Assembly: GCA_013399895.1 (NCBI GenBank)
Contig: VXBA01002632.1
Coordinates: 95,778-159,777 of the forward strand
Direction of reading: 5' to 3'
Source: Serilophus lunatus
Taxonomy: Eukaryota > Chordata > Aves > Passeriformes > Eurylaimidae
Length of the DNA: 64,000 bases
The position numbers and the translations under genes were made by a program. Below the pieces are notes generated by a model. It ran no database searches, was not told where the DNA came from, and saw only the letters and a list, made by a program, of their open reading frames with translations. This document shows positions 38,416-50,351 of this stretch, piece by piece; position 1 is the first letter of the stretch; each line of letters starts with the position of its first letter.

Positions 38416-38530
38416 CATAGAATAGTTTGGGTTGGAAGGGACCTTAAAGATCATCTAATTCCAACTCCCCTGCTGCAGTCACACACCTTTCACTAGACCA
38501 CGTTGCTCAAAGCATGACCCAACCTGACCT
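38416..38530 (-). mobile_element. Younger CR1 3' end nested in the old CR1
   Basis: CATAGAATAGTTTGGGTTGG and the GACCTTAAAGATCATCTA motif mark a CR1 3' terminus in reverse complement, followed by the 3' UTR to about 38530 (GACCACGTTGCTCAAAGC, CCCAACCTGACC). The old endonuclease region resumes directly after it. It is much closer to the family pattern than its host copy, and belongs to a different CR1 subfamily, with a GGGTTGGAAGGGACC terminus, from the copies at 17.35 and 50.35 kb. Confidence 0.88.
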
Positions 38531-40310
38531 TCCCGTCTCTCCATCCTGAATCCTGTCATTCCTCAAGAGGCTGTATGCCCCTCATTGAAACACTCTATTT
38601 ATGGGAGCCAACTCACCACATCTCTGTGGTTCCCAGAGGATCATGGCACCACCACTGCACAAAGGTCTCTAATTCATCATGTTAATTCCCCATATGGCAT
38701 ACAGTTTTCCTCTTCATAATCCAGATAAAAAGGTGACATAGGAGATAGCTAGAGAGTGCTCGATGTAAATAGGTAGTCCAAATAAAAGGGCAAAGATCAG
38801 CATAGAAATTGCAATTTAGCGAAACTGTGCTTTTTAAGTAAAATGCTACAAAGTATGAAAATGAATTTCACTAAATGGGAAGTTGTAGCTCTAAAATTCC
38901 ATACCTTTGTAAGAGGCCACATTAACCTATTGCTAATATCTCTAGCCCACCCTACATTTGGATCTTAAATTTTGTCTCTGCTAATTCTGTTGACGATGTT
39001 TGTGTTATGCAGTGAATAAATAAAAAGTGAGGTCTTTCCTTGTTCTGTAAATTAGATATGATTTAATGCTTTGAAACACTCTACTACTTTAATGTGAATA
39101 AATTCAACTGTTCAGAGGGGCAAACCTAGAAAGCTGTGTCGCAGAAATTGTTGGCAGTGTTGTAATTCTCACAAGAAAGTCAAAGGCTACCTCTTCCTTT
39201 CTCCTGGTACTAAAACCTGTGCAGAGATACAAAACTACAGAAAGATTTTTCGGGGGCATTGAGTCAAGTTTGTACACATCATGGAAAACTGTTTCATAAA
39301 ATCCTGTTTATGCTGATGAAGGCTTTCGACTTGTGTGCCTGTAGTGCATTCCGTGCCCTGCCCCTGTTGGAAGGCAATTAGGGAACAGGGACACAGAGCA
39401 CATTCAATAGTTGTTAGAGACTGATCCAGATTACATATCTGAGATGACAGTTTGAGTTTAGATATCAGAAAAGTTCTAGAAGGTGCTTAACCCACGGTAT
39501 CCAAAGGCACGATGAGCCCTTTGGCAAATTCTGGATTCTGTTTCAAATCCCTTTCCCAAATTTCGGAGCAGCCCAAAGTGTATTATGGCCAGCCACCCAT
39601 CTCTTGATAAATGCAGGCTAGGGTTGGATGAGTATTTTATGGAATAATTTCATTGTGGTGTTAGGAGAAATTGCTTGTCATGAAATCAACTCTTAAAAGA
39701 AATGAAACTAATAGAAAAATCAGGCATTCTTGATAGCTTTACTTGATTCTCTAGCATGTGAAACGTTAATAGTGCTGGTTAGCAATTTATCCTTTACCTG
39801 CAAATGGTTGCAGTTTTATCAATTTTATTTTCAACTTTTTCTAAATTCCCCTGAAATTTCTAATTCCCTTTTCTCATTCAATATCAGATGCCACTCCAGT
39901 GACCAGCAGGAGTTGCTATCATAACTTTGCTTCCTAGACTGGCAGTGTTTTGCCAACCAGGCCAGCCAAATGTTGCCTCTGATGATTTTTGGCAGTGAGT
40001 TATCACTCTGTAGGGTCACAAAACCAGCACATGCATAACTAAATTTGTCTAAGGGAAAAATACAACATTCAAATAACACTTTTAACCCAGATATCATGAA
40101 TTTTTAATATTATCACAATGCTTGCAGCTTCCAAACACCTGCTACATCCAGAAATTCAGGGATTTTTACTCAAAGTGAACTAGACCACTATGGCACCTCA
40201 TTTTACTACTAACATATGCACTCTTAAAATGTTTATATGTGATTCATAAAGAGTACATTCATTCCATTGTGCATACAGGCACATGTGAATTTTGGTTCAC
40301 ATATAGATAA

Positions 40311-40314
<4 letters not shown>

Positions 40315-40343
<29 letters not shown>
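40315..40343 (+). repeat. (TG)n microsatellite
   Basis: Fourteen and a half perfect TG units. A likely polymorphic dinucleotide repeat; such alternating purine-pyrimidine runs can adopt Z-DNA. Confidence 0.97.
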
Positions 40344-40345
<2 letters not shown>

Positions 40346-42137
40346 TCAGCTATGTACCTCCATCATAGTAATTTGTCTATGTATCTTTTTCTAGAAAAGC
40401 AAACAGTATAAATCACCCGTTACCTATGTGGATACTCACGCCTAGTAGAGGGCCTACAACTAAGCAACTATTTTAAAAGCAACCCCCACTCCTCTAAAAT
40501 AAAAACTGTGCAACTGATGTGAGGAAAATAATTTACTCAGAATAAAATCAGTATGAAATCAGGCAAGTGTGAACGACTGCAAAGTTACTATTTTGTAACA
40601 TCTTTTTATGACATAATTATATTGATCTGAAAGACACTCATCCAGAACCACAACCTTTTATACCCGAAGAAAAAAACCCTGTATAATCTTTTCAATCACT
40701 TGATATTCATAGTCTTACTCAAAGGTCTCTGAATATGTCATGTGTGTAATACCAATGCAAAATTTGGCACTATAGTCACTACCAGCAATATGTTTCAATA
40801 AGGTAATTTTCTTGCTGCCTAAGAACATCAGCAGGGTGCAATCCTGAACAAAAACAGACTATGACATCTTATTCAAGCATACCTCTGGAGGACAAAACTA
40901 TACTTTATTAAAGGAAAATGGGATTTCAGGATTGTTTTGACAAGCGGTAAAAGCATGTACCTTACTTTACATACAGTAGAGAGTTTTAAATTCAAAGTGC
41001 TTGTGTAGCCATCGTTAACTAAAGGCTGGAAGAAAAATACTGCCATTTTTACTGGGTTATGCAAATATATAAATGAATCCTTACAATCTTTATGTATTTT
41101 TATACTGGACTACACAATGTCACATTAAGTTGAAAAATATAATTTTCCTTCTTTTGTCTATAAAGAAATCCTTTTGTGTTCCTTAGAAGGAAGCACACAT
41201 TTTTATTCTTTGTACAGCAAAGCATACAGATCCTTTCTAATATAAGACATGACCATTTATGTCCACCAAGTGAATTTGGTTTTCTCTTTTGTCCTTATAT
41301 TTTGCATTAAAATCTTCCTTTTTTCTGTGTTCCCCACCACTTCCACAAGTTATCGTTATGGTGTAGCATCTTTTTTAACGAAAGTGGAAATGGTCAAAAT
41401 TATGGCTTTTAAAAAAAAAATCATCATGAAGTAATATATTTTTAGTGTTGGATTCTCCTCATAATATTAAGATAACAGGGGAAATACTGAATAGCACTGA
41501 ACATGTCTTTTGTGAGAAGAACATAGTGGTGAGAGATCATAGAATAAAGGATTTTTGTCACTGATTTCAGTGGAATAGAATCAGATCTTAGGACCATCTG
41601 CCTTTCTCTAGGGTCATTTTTATGTTTGAACTTTGAAGTGCTCAGTGACCATGCGTAAAATCTGTTCCTAAACTTGCAAAACGCTCATATAGTCCTTTGT
41701 GCATTACAACCATAGTAATATGGAGAGCAAAAATTGAGCAGTTTGGCAAGATTTGCAAGCTAAAAGCTGTGTCATTATAGCTCTAAGTGAAAACATCCAA
41801 AAAAAAGTCACTGATACTCCTTAACACTCGTACCATAAATTACTATCAGATTTGCTGTCATTTGTTTATCTAAAAATAGATTTATGCTCTGTTATTTGGA
41901 AAATATTATGTTTGGTTGCCCAAAAGCAAGCACATTCAAAATATTATGCAATAGGACAACTTTCTCTCCTGGTGTTGCACTGTTAGAGTTGATGTAGTAC
42001 AAGACTGAGCATATTTAATATACACACTGCCAAGGTAATTTGGAAGATCCTAGCTTAATTTATTTGACTAATAATACTATTAAGCAGCTAAAAGGGCGAT
42101 TTTAACCAAACTGAAATTTTCAAATTGTACAGCTTAC

Positions 42138-42252
42138 CTCAATTATCACTTCTGTCACATGAGAAATTATTGATGACTGCTTTGGACTAATCTCCTTGAA
42201 ATCCATACTGCACTTTATTACTGCTGTTTCTGCATATTCAAACTGCCCATCA
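42138..42252 (-). CDS. Candidate internal exon of an unidentified gene
   Basis: On the minus strand a pyrimidine-rich acceptor (CATTTTCCCTTTCCAG) precedes a 115-nt segment that ends GAG|GTAAGC, a strong donor. The segment is open in one frame, entered in phase 2 (one base, T, finishes a split codon) and left in phase 0. It encodes 38 residues, beginning DGQFEYAETAVIKCSM and ending SSIISHVTEVIIE. The alternating hydrophobic pattern in AVIKC and TEVIIE suggests beta strands. No transmembrane segment or known motif is evident, and I do not recognise the family. The open frame continues upstream through the acceptor, so openness alone is not proof; the case rests on both splice sites and the phase match with 52339-52406. 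Other possibilities are a chance pairing or a dead exon. Confidence 0.35.
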
Positions 42253-43408
42253 CTGGAAAGGGAAAATGTCATCAGCAAACTGGAGGCTTGACAGCAGGAC
42301 TGAAAGGAATGCATGCTAAAAGAAATCACAGTGATGGATACTTTAGCATAGCTGTGGCTGTTGAGGTGAGTGATGTTGGGGCAAGAGCAGTTTGCAAACT
42401 GGTTTATTTTCATTTTCTCCCCTTCAGAAGAAGCACTTTTTTTTTTTGAAGATGATAAATTCATCTTTAATTTTTTTAATGAGTAACTATCTCCCTAAGA
42501 AAGTTATAAGACTATTTTTGGAGAGGCTGAGGAAGAGGAGAATGAGTATTGTTACTATGTAGAGTTATATAAAACCTTTGCAAACGTCCTTTTAGTGGCC
42601 ACGTTTGGGCAGCTACAACCAGCATGTTTGCTAAAGGCAATTTACTGCCAGAAATATTTTGGTTTATGATTTAGGTTTTTTTCATATCAAGTTGTAAGCA
42701 TTAGGTTTTATCCGCTTTCACCATTGGTCATTCTCTTTCTAACACTAAAAATCACAGTAAGTTCACCAGCCAGGTCCTACAGAAAATATCAGCTAGAAAT
42801 GTCCCTTCCTCACTGTCTTTGTGCTTTTTAAGCATTTGTGACCTTCTAGCCAGGCTCACCAGATACTTTGCTTTTAGCATGGTGTCTTTCTGTTCTTGTT
42901 AGTAAACAAATTATTTAGTAACCCTTGTTCCAGGCAAATTCTGGCATACTGCAGTCCAGTTTCATTATTCTTCAAAATATATTACAGGCATGTCTGAATT
43001 ATGTAGTGAGGAAGTCAACTGGGAAGGATCTCAAAATTATCAAGTGATAGAAATTAACACTTGAAAAAAATATATATACAAACACATGTATATGTACAGG
43101 TATAGTCCATTGTCTGGTCCCTTACATGACTAAAATATATTTTTTTCTATGACAAACTTAGCTGTTCTTAACTGTATACTTAAACATTATGGAGGAAATA
43201 ACCATCTTGACCTCAAGTAATGAACCATGCATGTGTTGAAACATAAAGATTTATACCCTTGGCATTTCTGTATTTGAACTAGTGAAACCAAAGAGGTCAT
43301 TGTACATTCATGTAAATGCCTCAACTAATATAAATTTATTTTTATCTATCTTTTAAGACTGACCTATATCATGCAATTTATAGCAACTCTTTTATTGCAT
43401 AAACTTCC

Positions 43409-43441
43409 AAAAAAAAAAAAAAAAGAAAAGAAAAAGAAATA
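43409..43441 (+). repeat. A-rich tract
   Basis: Sixteen A residues, then GAAAAG-type sequence. No retroposed copy with a known source precedes it. Confidence 0.8.
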
Positions 43442-46400
43442 AACAGCCAGAGCTGGTAAACCCTCTGCAGATTAATGATAGAAATCTTTTTTATGGTCTT
43501 TGAAAGAGCACAGCACACAAATAGAGATGTCAATGAAAAACAATTTGTAGGGTAGGAGGAGTATGTACTTGGTGAGGTTGGAAAGGGGGAAGGAAACACA
43601 CATCATATTTTTCCAGCCAAAAAGAGTTTAGCAATCTTCCCATTTTCAATGATCAAAACTTTGAATCTCATCTCTGTCTCTACTTCACATAATTTTAGTA
43701 CCAAACAAAACCTCACTTAATATAAGTTAAAAAAAATCTTACATTTTGGGTTTTAAGCTGTAAAATTTAACCCCTAGAGATGACTTGGGAGGGCAGGAGG
43801 TGGGAGGGAAGTGAGAGAAGAAACAAGAATGCCAAAAGCCAGAAGGCTAAAACAAAGTTCACTAAGAGGTGTTAACAGAGTAGCAGCAGCGAACAAGCAG
43901 ATGGAAGCAGTGAAAAAGCTGTGCAGGACTGAACAAAAAAGGATTGGACCAGAGGAAGAAGAGTACTAATAGTGGTTAGTCTTAGCACTATGAGCTCACT
44001 CCTTCAGGATTCCTGTTGTAGCTCTTCTAAATAGAGGAGCATCACCACAGCAAAACCTGAGGCATCAACAATTCTGCCTCCATCTGAAAAAATAAAATTA
44101 TCTATAATATCTGGCTAACTTCTCAGGCTAAAAAAAAAGGAAATCAGTGAAATATACAAGTTTATTCACTATGCATGAAGTTAAATGTTTACTCCATTCT
44201 TTCAGGGCCAGGGCTTATTGAAGGGTAGATATATTTGCAGTATCTTGAAAAGTATCTGAAGAAACATCTCTATAATTATCTAACTAGAAAATTTGGAAAA
44301 TATGCAATTCGTTTACAATTTTGGTGCATATTGTTATTATTCTCTCCTATATCTCAGAGATGCTGACAAAGCCCAAATTTTTCATGACATCTTAATCCTG
44401 AGGTATAGGATGGTACTTCTTACAGACTATAGCAAACCCAGATAGCATTACAAGAACAATCCTGAAATGGTATGGCATAGTGCAATATTGTTACTCAAGG
44501 ATTCTGAGTAGAATGATGCATAACCAAAACTTTTTGAAAATGAAAACATAATCTTAAAGTCCATATTTTTGTTTAGGCTAACTATTGCTAAGTCACGCTG
44601 CCAGAGGTGTCCTTACTTCTAGCTGGGACATATAAGGCATATTAGTTTTTCAAAGGCTTAAAAGAACTTTCTGGAAGGAAATTCTATGAAGAGGCACAAA
44701 TATTGTTACTGATTTTGAATTATAAAACATAAATATTAAAAAGTGCAAGCACTATGAAAAGATTCATTTGGTCACCAACTAGATTTGTTATGCTGGTGGA
44801 AGGACAAGAGCTCAGCCTAAATCATATACAGAAAATAGCTTGGAGATGAAAGCAAACCTGTGTGGTCCAAGCTGCCTATAAGCTACTTTATGCAGAAATC
44901 TCATAGCTCTCACATATTTAATACAGCTCCACAAGGATTGTATTATAGGCTCCAAGAGATTCAGATAATTAAGAACCTTTGTTTACAGCAGGCACGCGGG
45001 GAATCGCATTCCAACAGAACTTACCAAAACACAAGGATTTCTAAACTTGGAAGAAGCTTCAGCTCCTTTAATTTAGACATTGCTTCCTCCCATTGATATC
45101 AAATGCTTAGTTGTACTGTTATAAGTTATTACAAGTGTAACAAAAATTTTCTTGTGCAATTTTCCTTTCTGAATTGAGTATATTTTTTCCTGAATTAGAT
45201 CTCATCTCTACCTGGAAGCCAAATAATAGACCGTTGTTATACACAAAGGCAAAAAAGGGAAGACATGCTCCTACCTCATGCATAATTCAATTCTTACCTT
45301 CAGTTTCCATCTTGACTTTTGATAACATTTTTCATTTTCAAATTTGTGAATATTATGTGAATTTTCAACCAAAAGCACTTGAAATAATAGTACTTAATCT
45401 TGTTGGCTTGATATTTTCATCTTCATTTTTTGAATCATGTTTCAGACAATCCTGAGAAAGCTGGGATAAAAATCCAAGCTTTTGAATGTTTTGCCAGATC
45501 CAAATAAAAAATAACGGCTATTACTGGGAAATGGATTCTTCTTAACTTCTATATAAATTCTATCCTCCAAGAATAGCTCTAGTTGTTGTATCACTCTGGT
45601 ATGTCAGAAGCACCAGGTGGGATAGCAGAAGGTATTACTTAAACTGCTGATTCATAATTTTATGGCTGTGTTTTTGTATATATGTGGATCTTCCTCCTTA
45701 TGCATCACAGCACATAAAGACCATGTGCATTTATGCTGCATACTGTCAAATCTTACAGGGCAAAGGAAACTTGCCTAAAATAGAACAAAAGAATAAATAC
45801 AAAGAGGCAAGAAATTCCTCAGAATAAAAGATGTCCTTAGAGTTGGTTAAAGATAAATTAAATTTAATAACTTGCAATTTAAATCAGTGTCTGTCTTTGG
45901 TGAAAAACCTGTTTTTAGTGGTGACAACAAAGCAGTTAAGCTTCTAGTTTACTAGGCTGAATAAACCAAATATTTTATTTGTTTCATCTTTTTTCTTGAC
46001 TTTTCATTCCCATACCCATCCTTCATATGTTTTATTGGCAATTTATACAATCAGCAGAAGACACCAAAGCCTTAGCAACAAGATCTTCTGATGTACAAAC
46101 AAAATGCATTTAATTTGACTCAGTGTATTACAAGCATTATAATCCCTCTTCTGATTTCAACATGATCGACTAATCTCATCTGCTCAGAGGGATAAGCCTT
46201 GTCTCAGCCATGATGACAGGCTTAGAGAATGATAAAAATTAGGGCATTCTCACAGATTATATACTGTAACAACAGATAAGGCTTATGAATAAAGAATTGA
46301 CTACAGGTGGTTATTTGTAGAAATGTACTAGATTAAGGGGTTAATGTTAGAGAGGTACAATGTCATTCGTAGTTAAATCATAGATACACACAAGTGTGGG

Positions 46401-46904
46401 AAAATCTTTCTCGCCTGTGTAAACATCAGGGGAGATGAAGCAAATTTCATAGCTCGTTTCAAAGCAGTCAGAATGAGCAAGTACATTCTCAATAAAAGGA
46501 TAACCCTAATTTGCACTCTACAAGTTCAGTTTGGTAACTACTTGTATTGGGCAAAAGAAACCTGGGATGAGATGGCCAGAGAAATATTACTGTGGTTTTT
46601 TGTAACTGTCTGAAATGCTTCAGTTTAGTCCCAGGTAAACTTAGTGCTTATGATTCTTCTGTTTGGATTTGTAAAGAACATATGGTACAGCATTAATGGA
46701 AGAAGTGCATAAGGAAAGGGGTAAGCTTTCTAACCATTGAGCAAGACCACTAGATACACCCATCTTACCAGCAAATGCTAGCCTTGGGTGATTAAATCTC
46801 AGTGCATTGCTGTGAAAAAGTAATGAAACCCATATAGTAACAATGCAGGAAATGCAATTACATGCCATCTGCATGCTAGATTCACATTCAATCTTCCTGG
46901 GAAC

Positions 46905-46921
46905 AAAAAAAAAAAAAAAAA
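46905..46921 (+). repeat. A17 homopolymer
   Basis: Seventeen A residues in a row, with no identifiable retroposed sequence upstream. Length may be unreliable in a draft assembly. Confidence 0.85.
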
Positions 46922-47255
46922 TCACAAAACAAACTTGACATGCTCCTTCAATCAATTAAGTAAATGAAAGGAAATTGTAAGCAACAATTATTTTTCTAGC
47001 AATAGGTGCACATTTTTATCCTTGCTATGAAAAACACTTCACATATATATCATATTAATATCATACACTTATCTGCAGGCACAATGGAAACATTTGTGGA
47101 GCAAACAATTAGGTTATTACAATCTGACACATATTACTTCAAATAATTGTTTTATTAATATTAATGAGTGATCTATCAAAACTAGCTATGAAATTAGACA
47201 TCATACATAGGGCAAATAATTATTATCTGTACCTTTCTTAATTATTGTAACTTAC

Positions 47256-47281
47256 CAGATTTTGTTCTTTTGCTTAACTTC
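47256..47281 (-). other. Possible 26-nt microexon, unidentified
   Basis: The minus strand shows a good acceptor (GCTTTTGTATGTTTGTTTAG), 26 nt, then CTG|GTAAGT, an excellent donor. Read from phase 0 it gives EVKQKNKI and leaves in phase 2, which would join in frame to the candidate exon at 42252. Read from phase 2, as needed to follow the 52.3-kb candidate, it leaves in phase 1 and fails to join. The two upstream candidates therefore cannot both be constitutive in one transcript with this one between them. Short length makes chance likely. Confidence 0.12.
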
Positions 47282-50200
47282 CTAAACAAACATACAAAAG
47301 CTCTTCCTTCTATACACCATTTTATTGATTGATAAGTGGTGTATTTATTTTCTTTGTATTTAAACTTTACATTCTTACAACCTCAAGAAAGAAGAGTCAC
47401 GTTTAATAGTTATTATATATGATCACAGAAAAATTAATTTTTCCATTCAGTCATTGCTGAAATTAATAGGTGGCTACAATCCTGGATAAATATATTTTTC
47501 TACAAAGTTAATTATCAGAATATTTAAAAGTTAAAAACTGATGAATAGGATTGAATTAGTTTCGAGAATGAAGCACTAAGGAAAGAAGTGGTTGTACATT
47601 GCAACATAACAAAGATAATATGAATTTACATGAATATTGTTTCCTGCCCATAATCTACTATGAGTAGATTTAGAGATAGGGGCTGACATTATTAAGAGTT
47701 TAAACTTAAACCACTTGAACTTAATGCAAACTGAATGAGCAAGCTGGAGACACCAAATATCCGTTTTGTTTCCATAGGAACTCCTCCCACGGAAATCTGC
47801 CACCAAATGCTCATTGGCAAGTAGAAATGCTCATGGGGGTGGCATGTCTAGCAGCACGCACACCGAGAGTTCCCCTGTTGCTACCTTTTTTCTCATCAGC
47901 AGGCATGTGCAAAACAGCCTGTGAACAGCCCTAGAGAAGTGATACCACAGACGGCAACAGGCATGTCAGTTCAACAGAGTAGGTGTGCTGCTTATCCAGA
48001 GTAATTGATATGTACTGCTGGGAGTGTGCTCCCCAGCAATCATCCTACTTAAAATGTGCACGTCGTCTTTCTAGGATGCCAATTAAGTGTATCCTTCTGC
48101 AGTCACTGACAGTAGATTTAACCTTATGGTTTAAACAAACATTAGAATTGCATAAACCAGAAACACCATGACATGTCTGACATTTTCCTGGCTCATATGG
48201 TATTACATCACTATACCACAATACAAAGCCATGATGCAGCATTTTGCTGAAGAACATCTTCTTTGATATGTGCATTGTACATTGACTCCGCATTGGCACA
48301 GTCTCTAGATCTGGAAGTATATGTAAAGACTTTTTTTGAAAATACTGATTATAATGCAATGAAAAAATGGGATCAATGCTGCAGATTGATGATACTACTG
48401 TGAAAAAAAGTTTTTAGAAAATTCCTTAGTGGTTTCATAAGTTTAACTCATGTATGAGCACAGAATTCATCTAGCTGGGTAAGAACATGACATTAGAAGC
48501 AGTATGATAATGAATCAGCTTTGAAATAAAAAAAGTCAAAAAGTATAATTTTCAAAGAAAGTTTGGAAGTACTTGCTGAAATCTGGAGTCTGAGAAAAAA
48601 AAGTGAGTAGCATCAGTATAACTCTAATATATTTTGGGTTAAATGGATAAAAAATGTAGTTAGACGTTTATCATTTGTAATACATTGATAACATCTGTAG
48701 TAACTCTGATATATAAAACTCTTACCACTTTGCAACTGCAAATGGAAATAATGATTCTTAAAGTAAGTGTTAAGAACTAGTTTATAGCTTAGGTGACAGT
48801 CCCAGGTGGCTGCTGCTTTTAATGATCTGTCAGATATTTTGTAGATGTGCCTGCTTTTTGACTCATGGATTGAGAAAGCAGCCCCTGGAAGGTGAGAGGT
48901 TGCAAATAACAGAAATGTCTTGAGCCCTTACCTTTGGGAGTGTATGTGAGGATGGAAAGCACAACCGCTCTTCAGACTGCAGAGATTGACTTAAGACACT
49001 TGTGTTCATACAGATGCCCAAAATCTTTCTCCAACAGTGTATATTTATGCAGTACCAACAGACACAGAAAGTAAGAATTGTTGGGGAGAGGAATTCCTTG
49101 GTCCATCACCTTTCGTCGAGCTGTTTCTGCTACATCCAAATCAAGAAGATTAAGATAACTGAGAGCCTTGCACTAAAATGCACTTAAACATTTAATGTAC
49201 TCATGACCCCTTGTGAAAATGACCACACATCTTTCAGGAATGTACAGCAAGTCAAATCACATCAGTTTAGGAAACTCAGTGCATCTTTGCCAACAATCTT
49301 ATGAATAAGCTGGTCCATTTAAATATGGTCATATAAAGAAAACAGACTCTGCAGAAACACATTTGATTTTGCTTATCTCAAAAATATACTACCATAACTC
49401 AGTTCGCAAAGTAAAGGCGTTTTCCCCTTCTCCCATTTAGTGTGGAAAGGAAGGTTGAAACCGAGATTTCCTTTCTCTGTGGCACTGCATATTATAAATC
49501 CAGCACAAAGGAACAGACTAGCATAACTGTGGATGTGCAGAATGTAAATCTAGCTATTGTAGTTTCTCGTAACTGCTTTGACGAAATAAATCTCAAAAGA
49601 AGATAAATAACATTGTGGTTTTTTCAGTATAAACTTGAAATTAAGTTACAAGAAGCTTATATAGACTGCTACAAGCAACTGCAATTTAAATTCTAAATCA
49701 CCTGAAAGAAACTGCATCTATAGCAGGTTAAGTTTTTAAGTCCCTCCCCGATCTGTCTCTCCAGTTGCAGCTAACACCAGATGAGTATCATGCAGAGCTC
49801 ACATGTGGAGTAAAGGAAAGTCTGAAGTCTGCATTAGCTCACTGACACTTCTAGTGAAACCTAGGCCTAAATATCAGATACAGCTATGTCTTGCTGCCCT
49901 TTAAAGTTTAAAAATAAGACATTCTCTGTCTTCCAAAATCCTGCCACAAAACATCAAACTTCTTCTGTAAAGAGAAGATGGCTTGTTGTATATCTGAAAT
50001 TTTTATTCAAGCCCTTAAGAGTTTTGTTGAGGACATAAAATAAGTAAGAATGTCTATGGGGAATCATCATCTGTTTGTGGCAGGCAAGAAATTCCAAAAA
50101 TGTTTAGTCTGTTCTGCTCTGTGCTCCTGCAAAGAAGGTTCTATTTCCTTTTTCAGTGCCCATAATCTTTTTAGAACCTTTTCTTTATTGAGCCCATAAA

Positions 50201-50351
50201 CATCACAGTGGAGCTGCAAATCATCATAGTCTGCAGAAACTCAATCAAGGAAGCTGAAAGCATAAATGATGCTGAAAAGTTGATGTTCACAACAATAGGC
50301 AGTTGACTAACCTCATGATGATATACCTCATCTGAGGTATTCAAAAATAAT

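Larger units (their letters stand above)
37400..38730 (-). mobile_element. Old CR1 LINE, endonuclease part of ORF2
   Basis: The minus strand reads through the first half of CR1 ORF2. From right to left: traces of the N-terminal endonuclease motif LKCLYTNA-like near 38700, HDPLGTTEMWWVGSH near 38590-38650 (the TETWW motif), the CR1 middle region at 38275-38415, DFHHPDIC near 37965-37985 (the GDFN/D catalytic motif, with N to H), a GPLTHQK / CSEHEM stretch near 37790-37870 (SDHxM motif, D to E), and the linker toward reverse transcriptase (FKDLLLQAQEVPIPTNKK near 37580-37630). Many stops and frameshifts make it a fossil. It is split by two later insertions, listed separately. The reverse transcriptase and 3' end are not recognisable to the left, so the copy was broken after it inserted. 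Confidence 0.85.
38731..50351. other. Gene-free by homology; holds the best candidate exon
   Basis: About 11.6 kb with no recognised repeats other than simple sequence: (TG)n at 40315-40343, an A16 run starting at 43409 and an A17 run at 46905-46921. The minus strand carries a strong candidate exon at 42138-42252 and a possible 26-nt one at 47256-47281. If these are real, most of this stretch is intron of a minus-strand gene. No RNA gene was seen. Confidence 0.5.

Noticed and set aside
46765..46810. Minus-strand 41-nt segment between TTTTTCACAG and GTAAGA
   Set aside because: Its phase change cannot join it between the 52.3-kb and 42.2-kb candidates, and it is very short.
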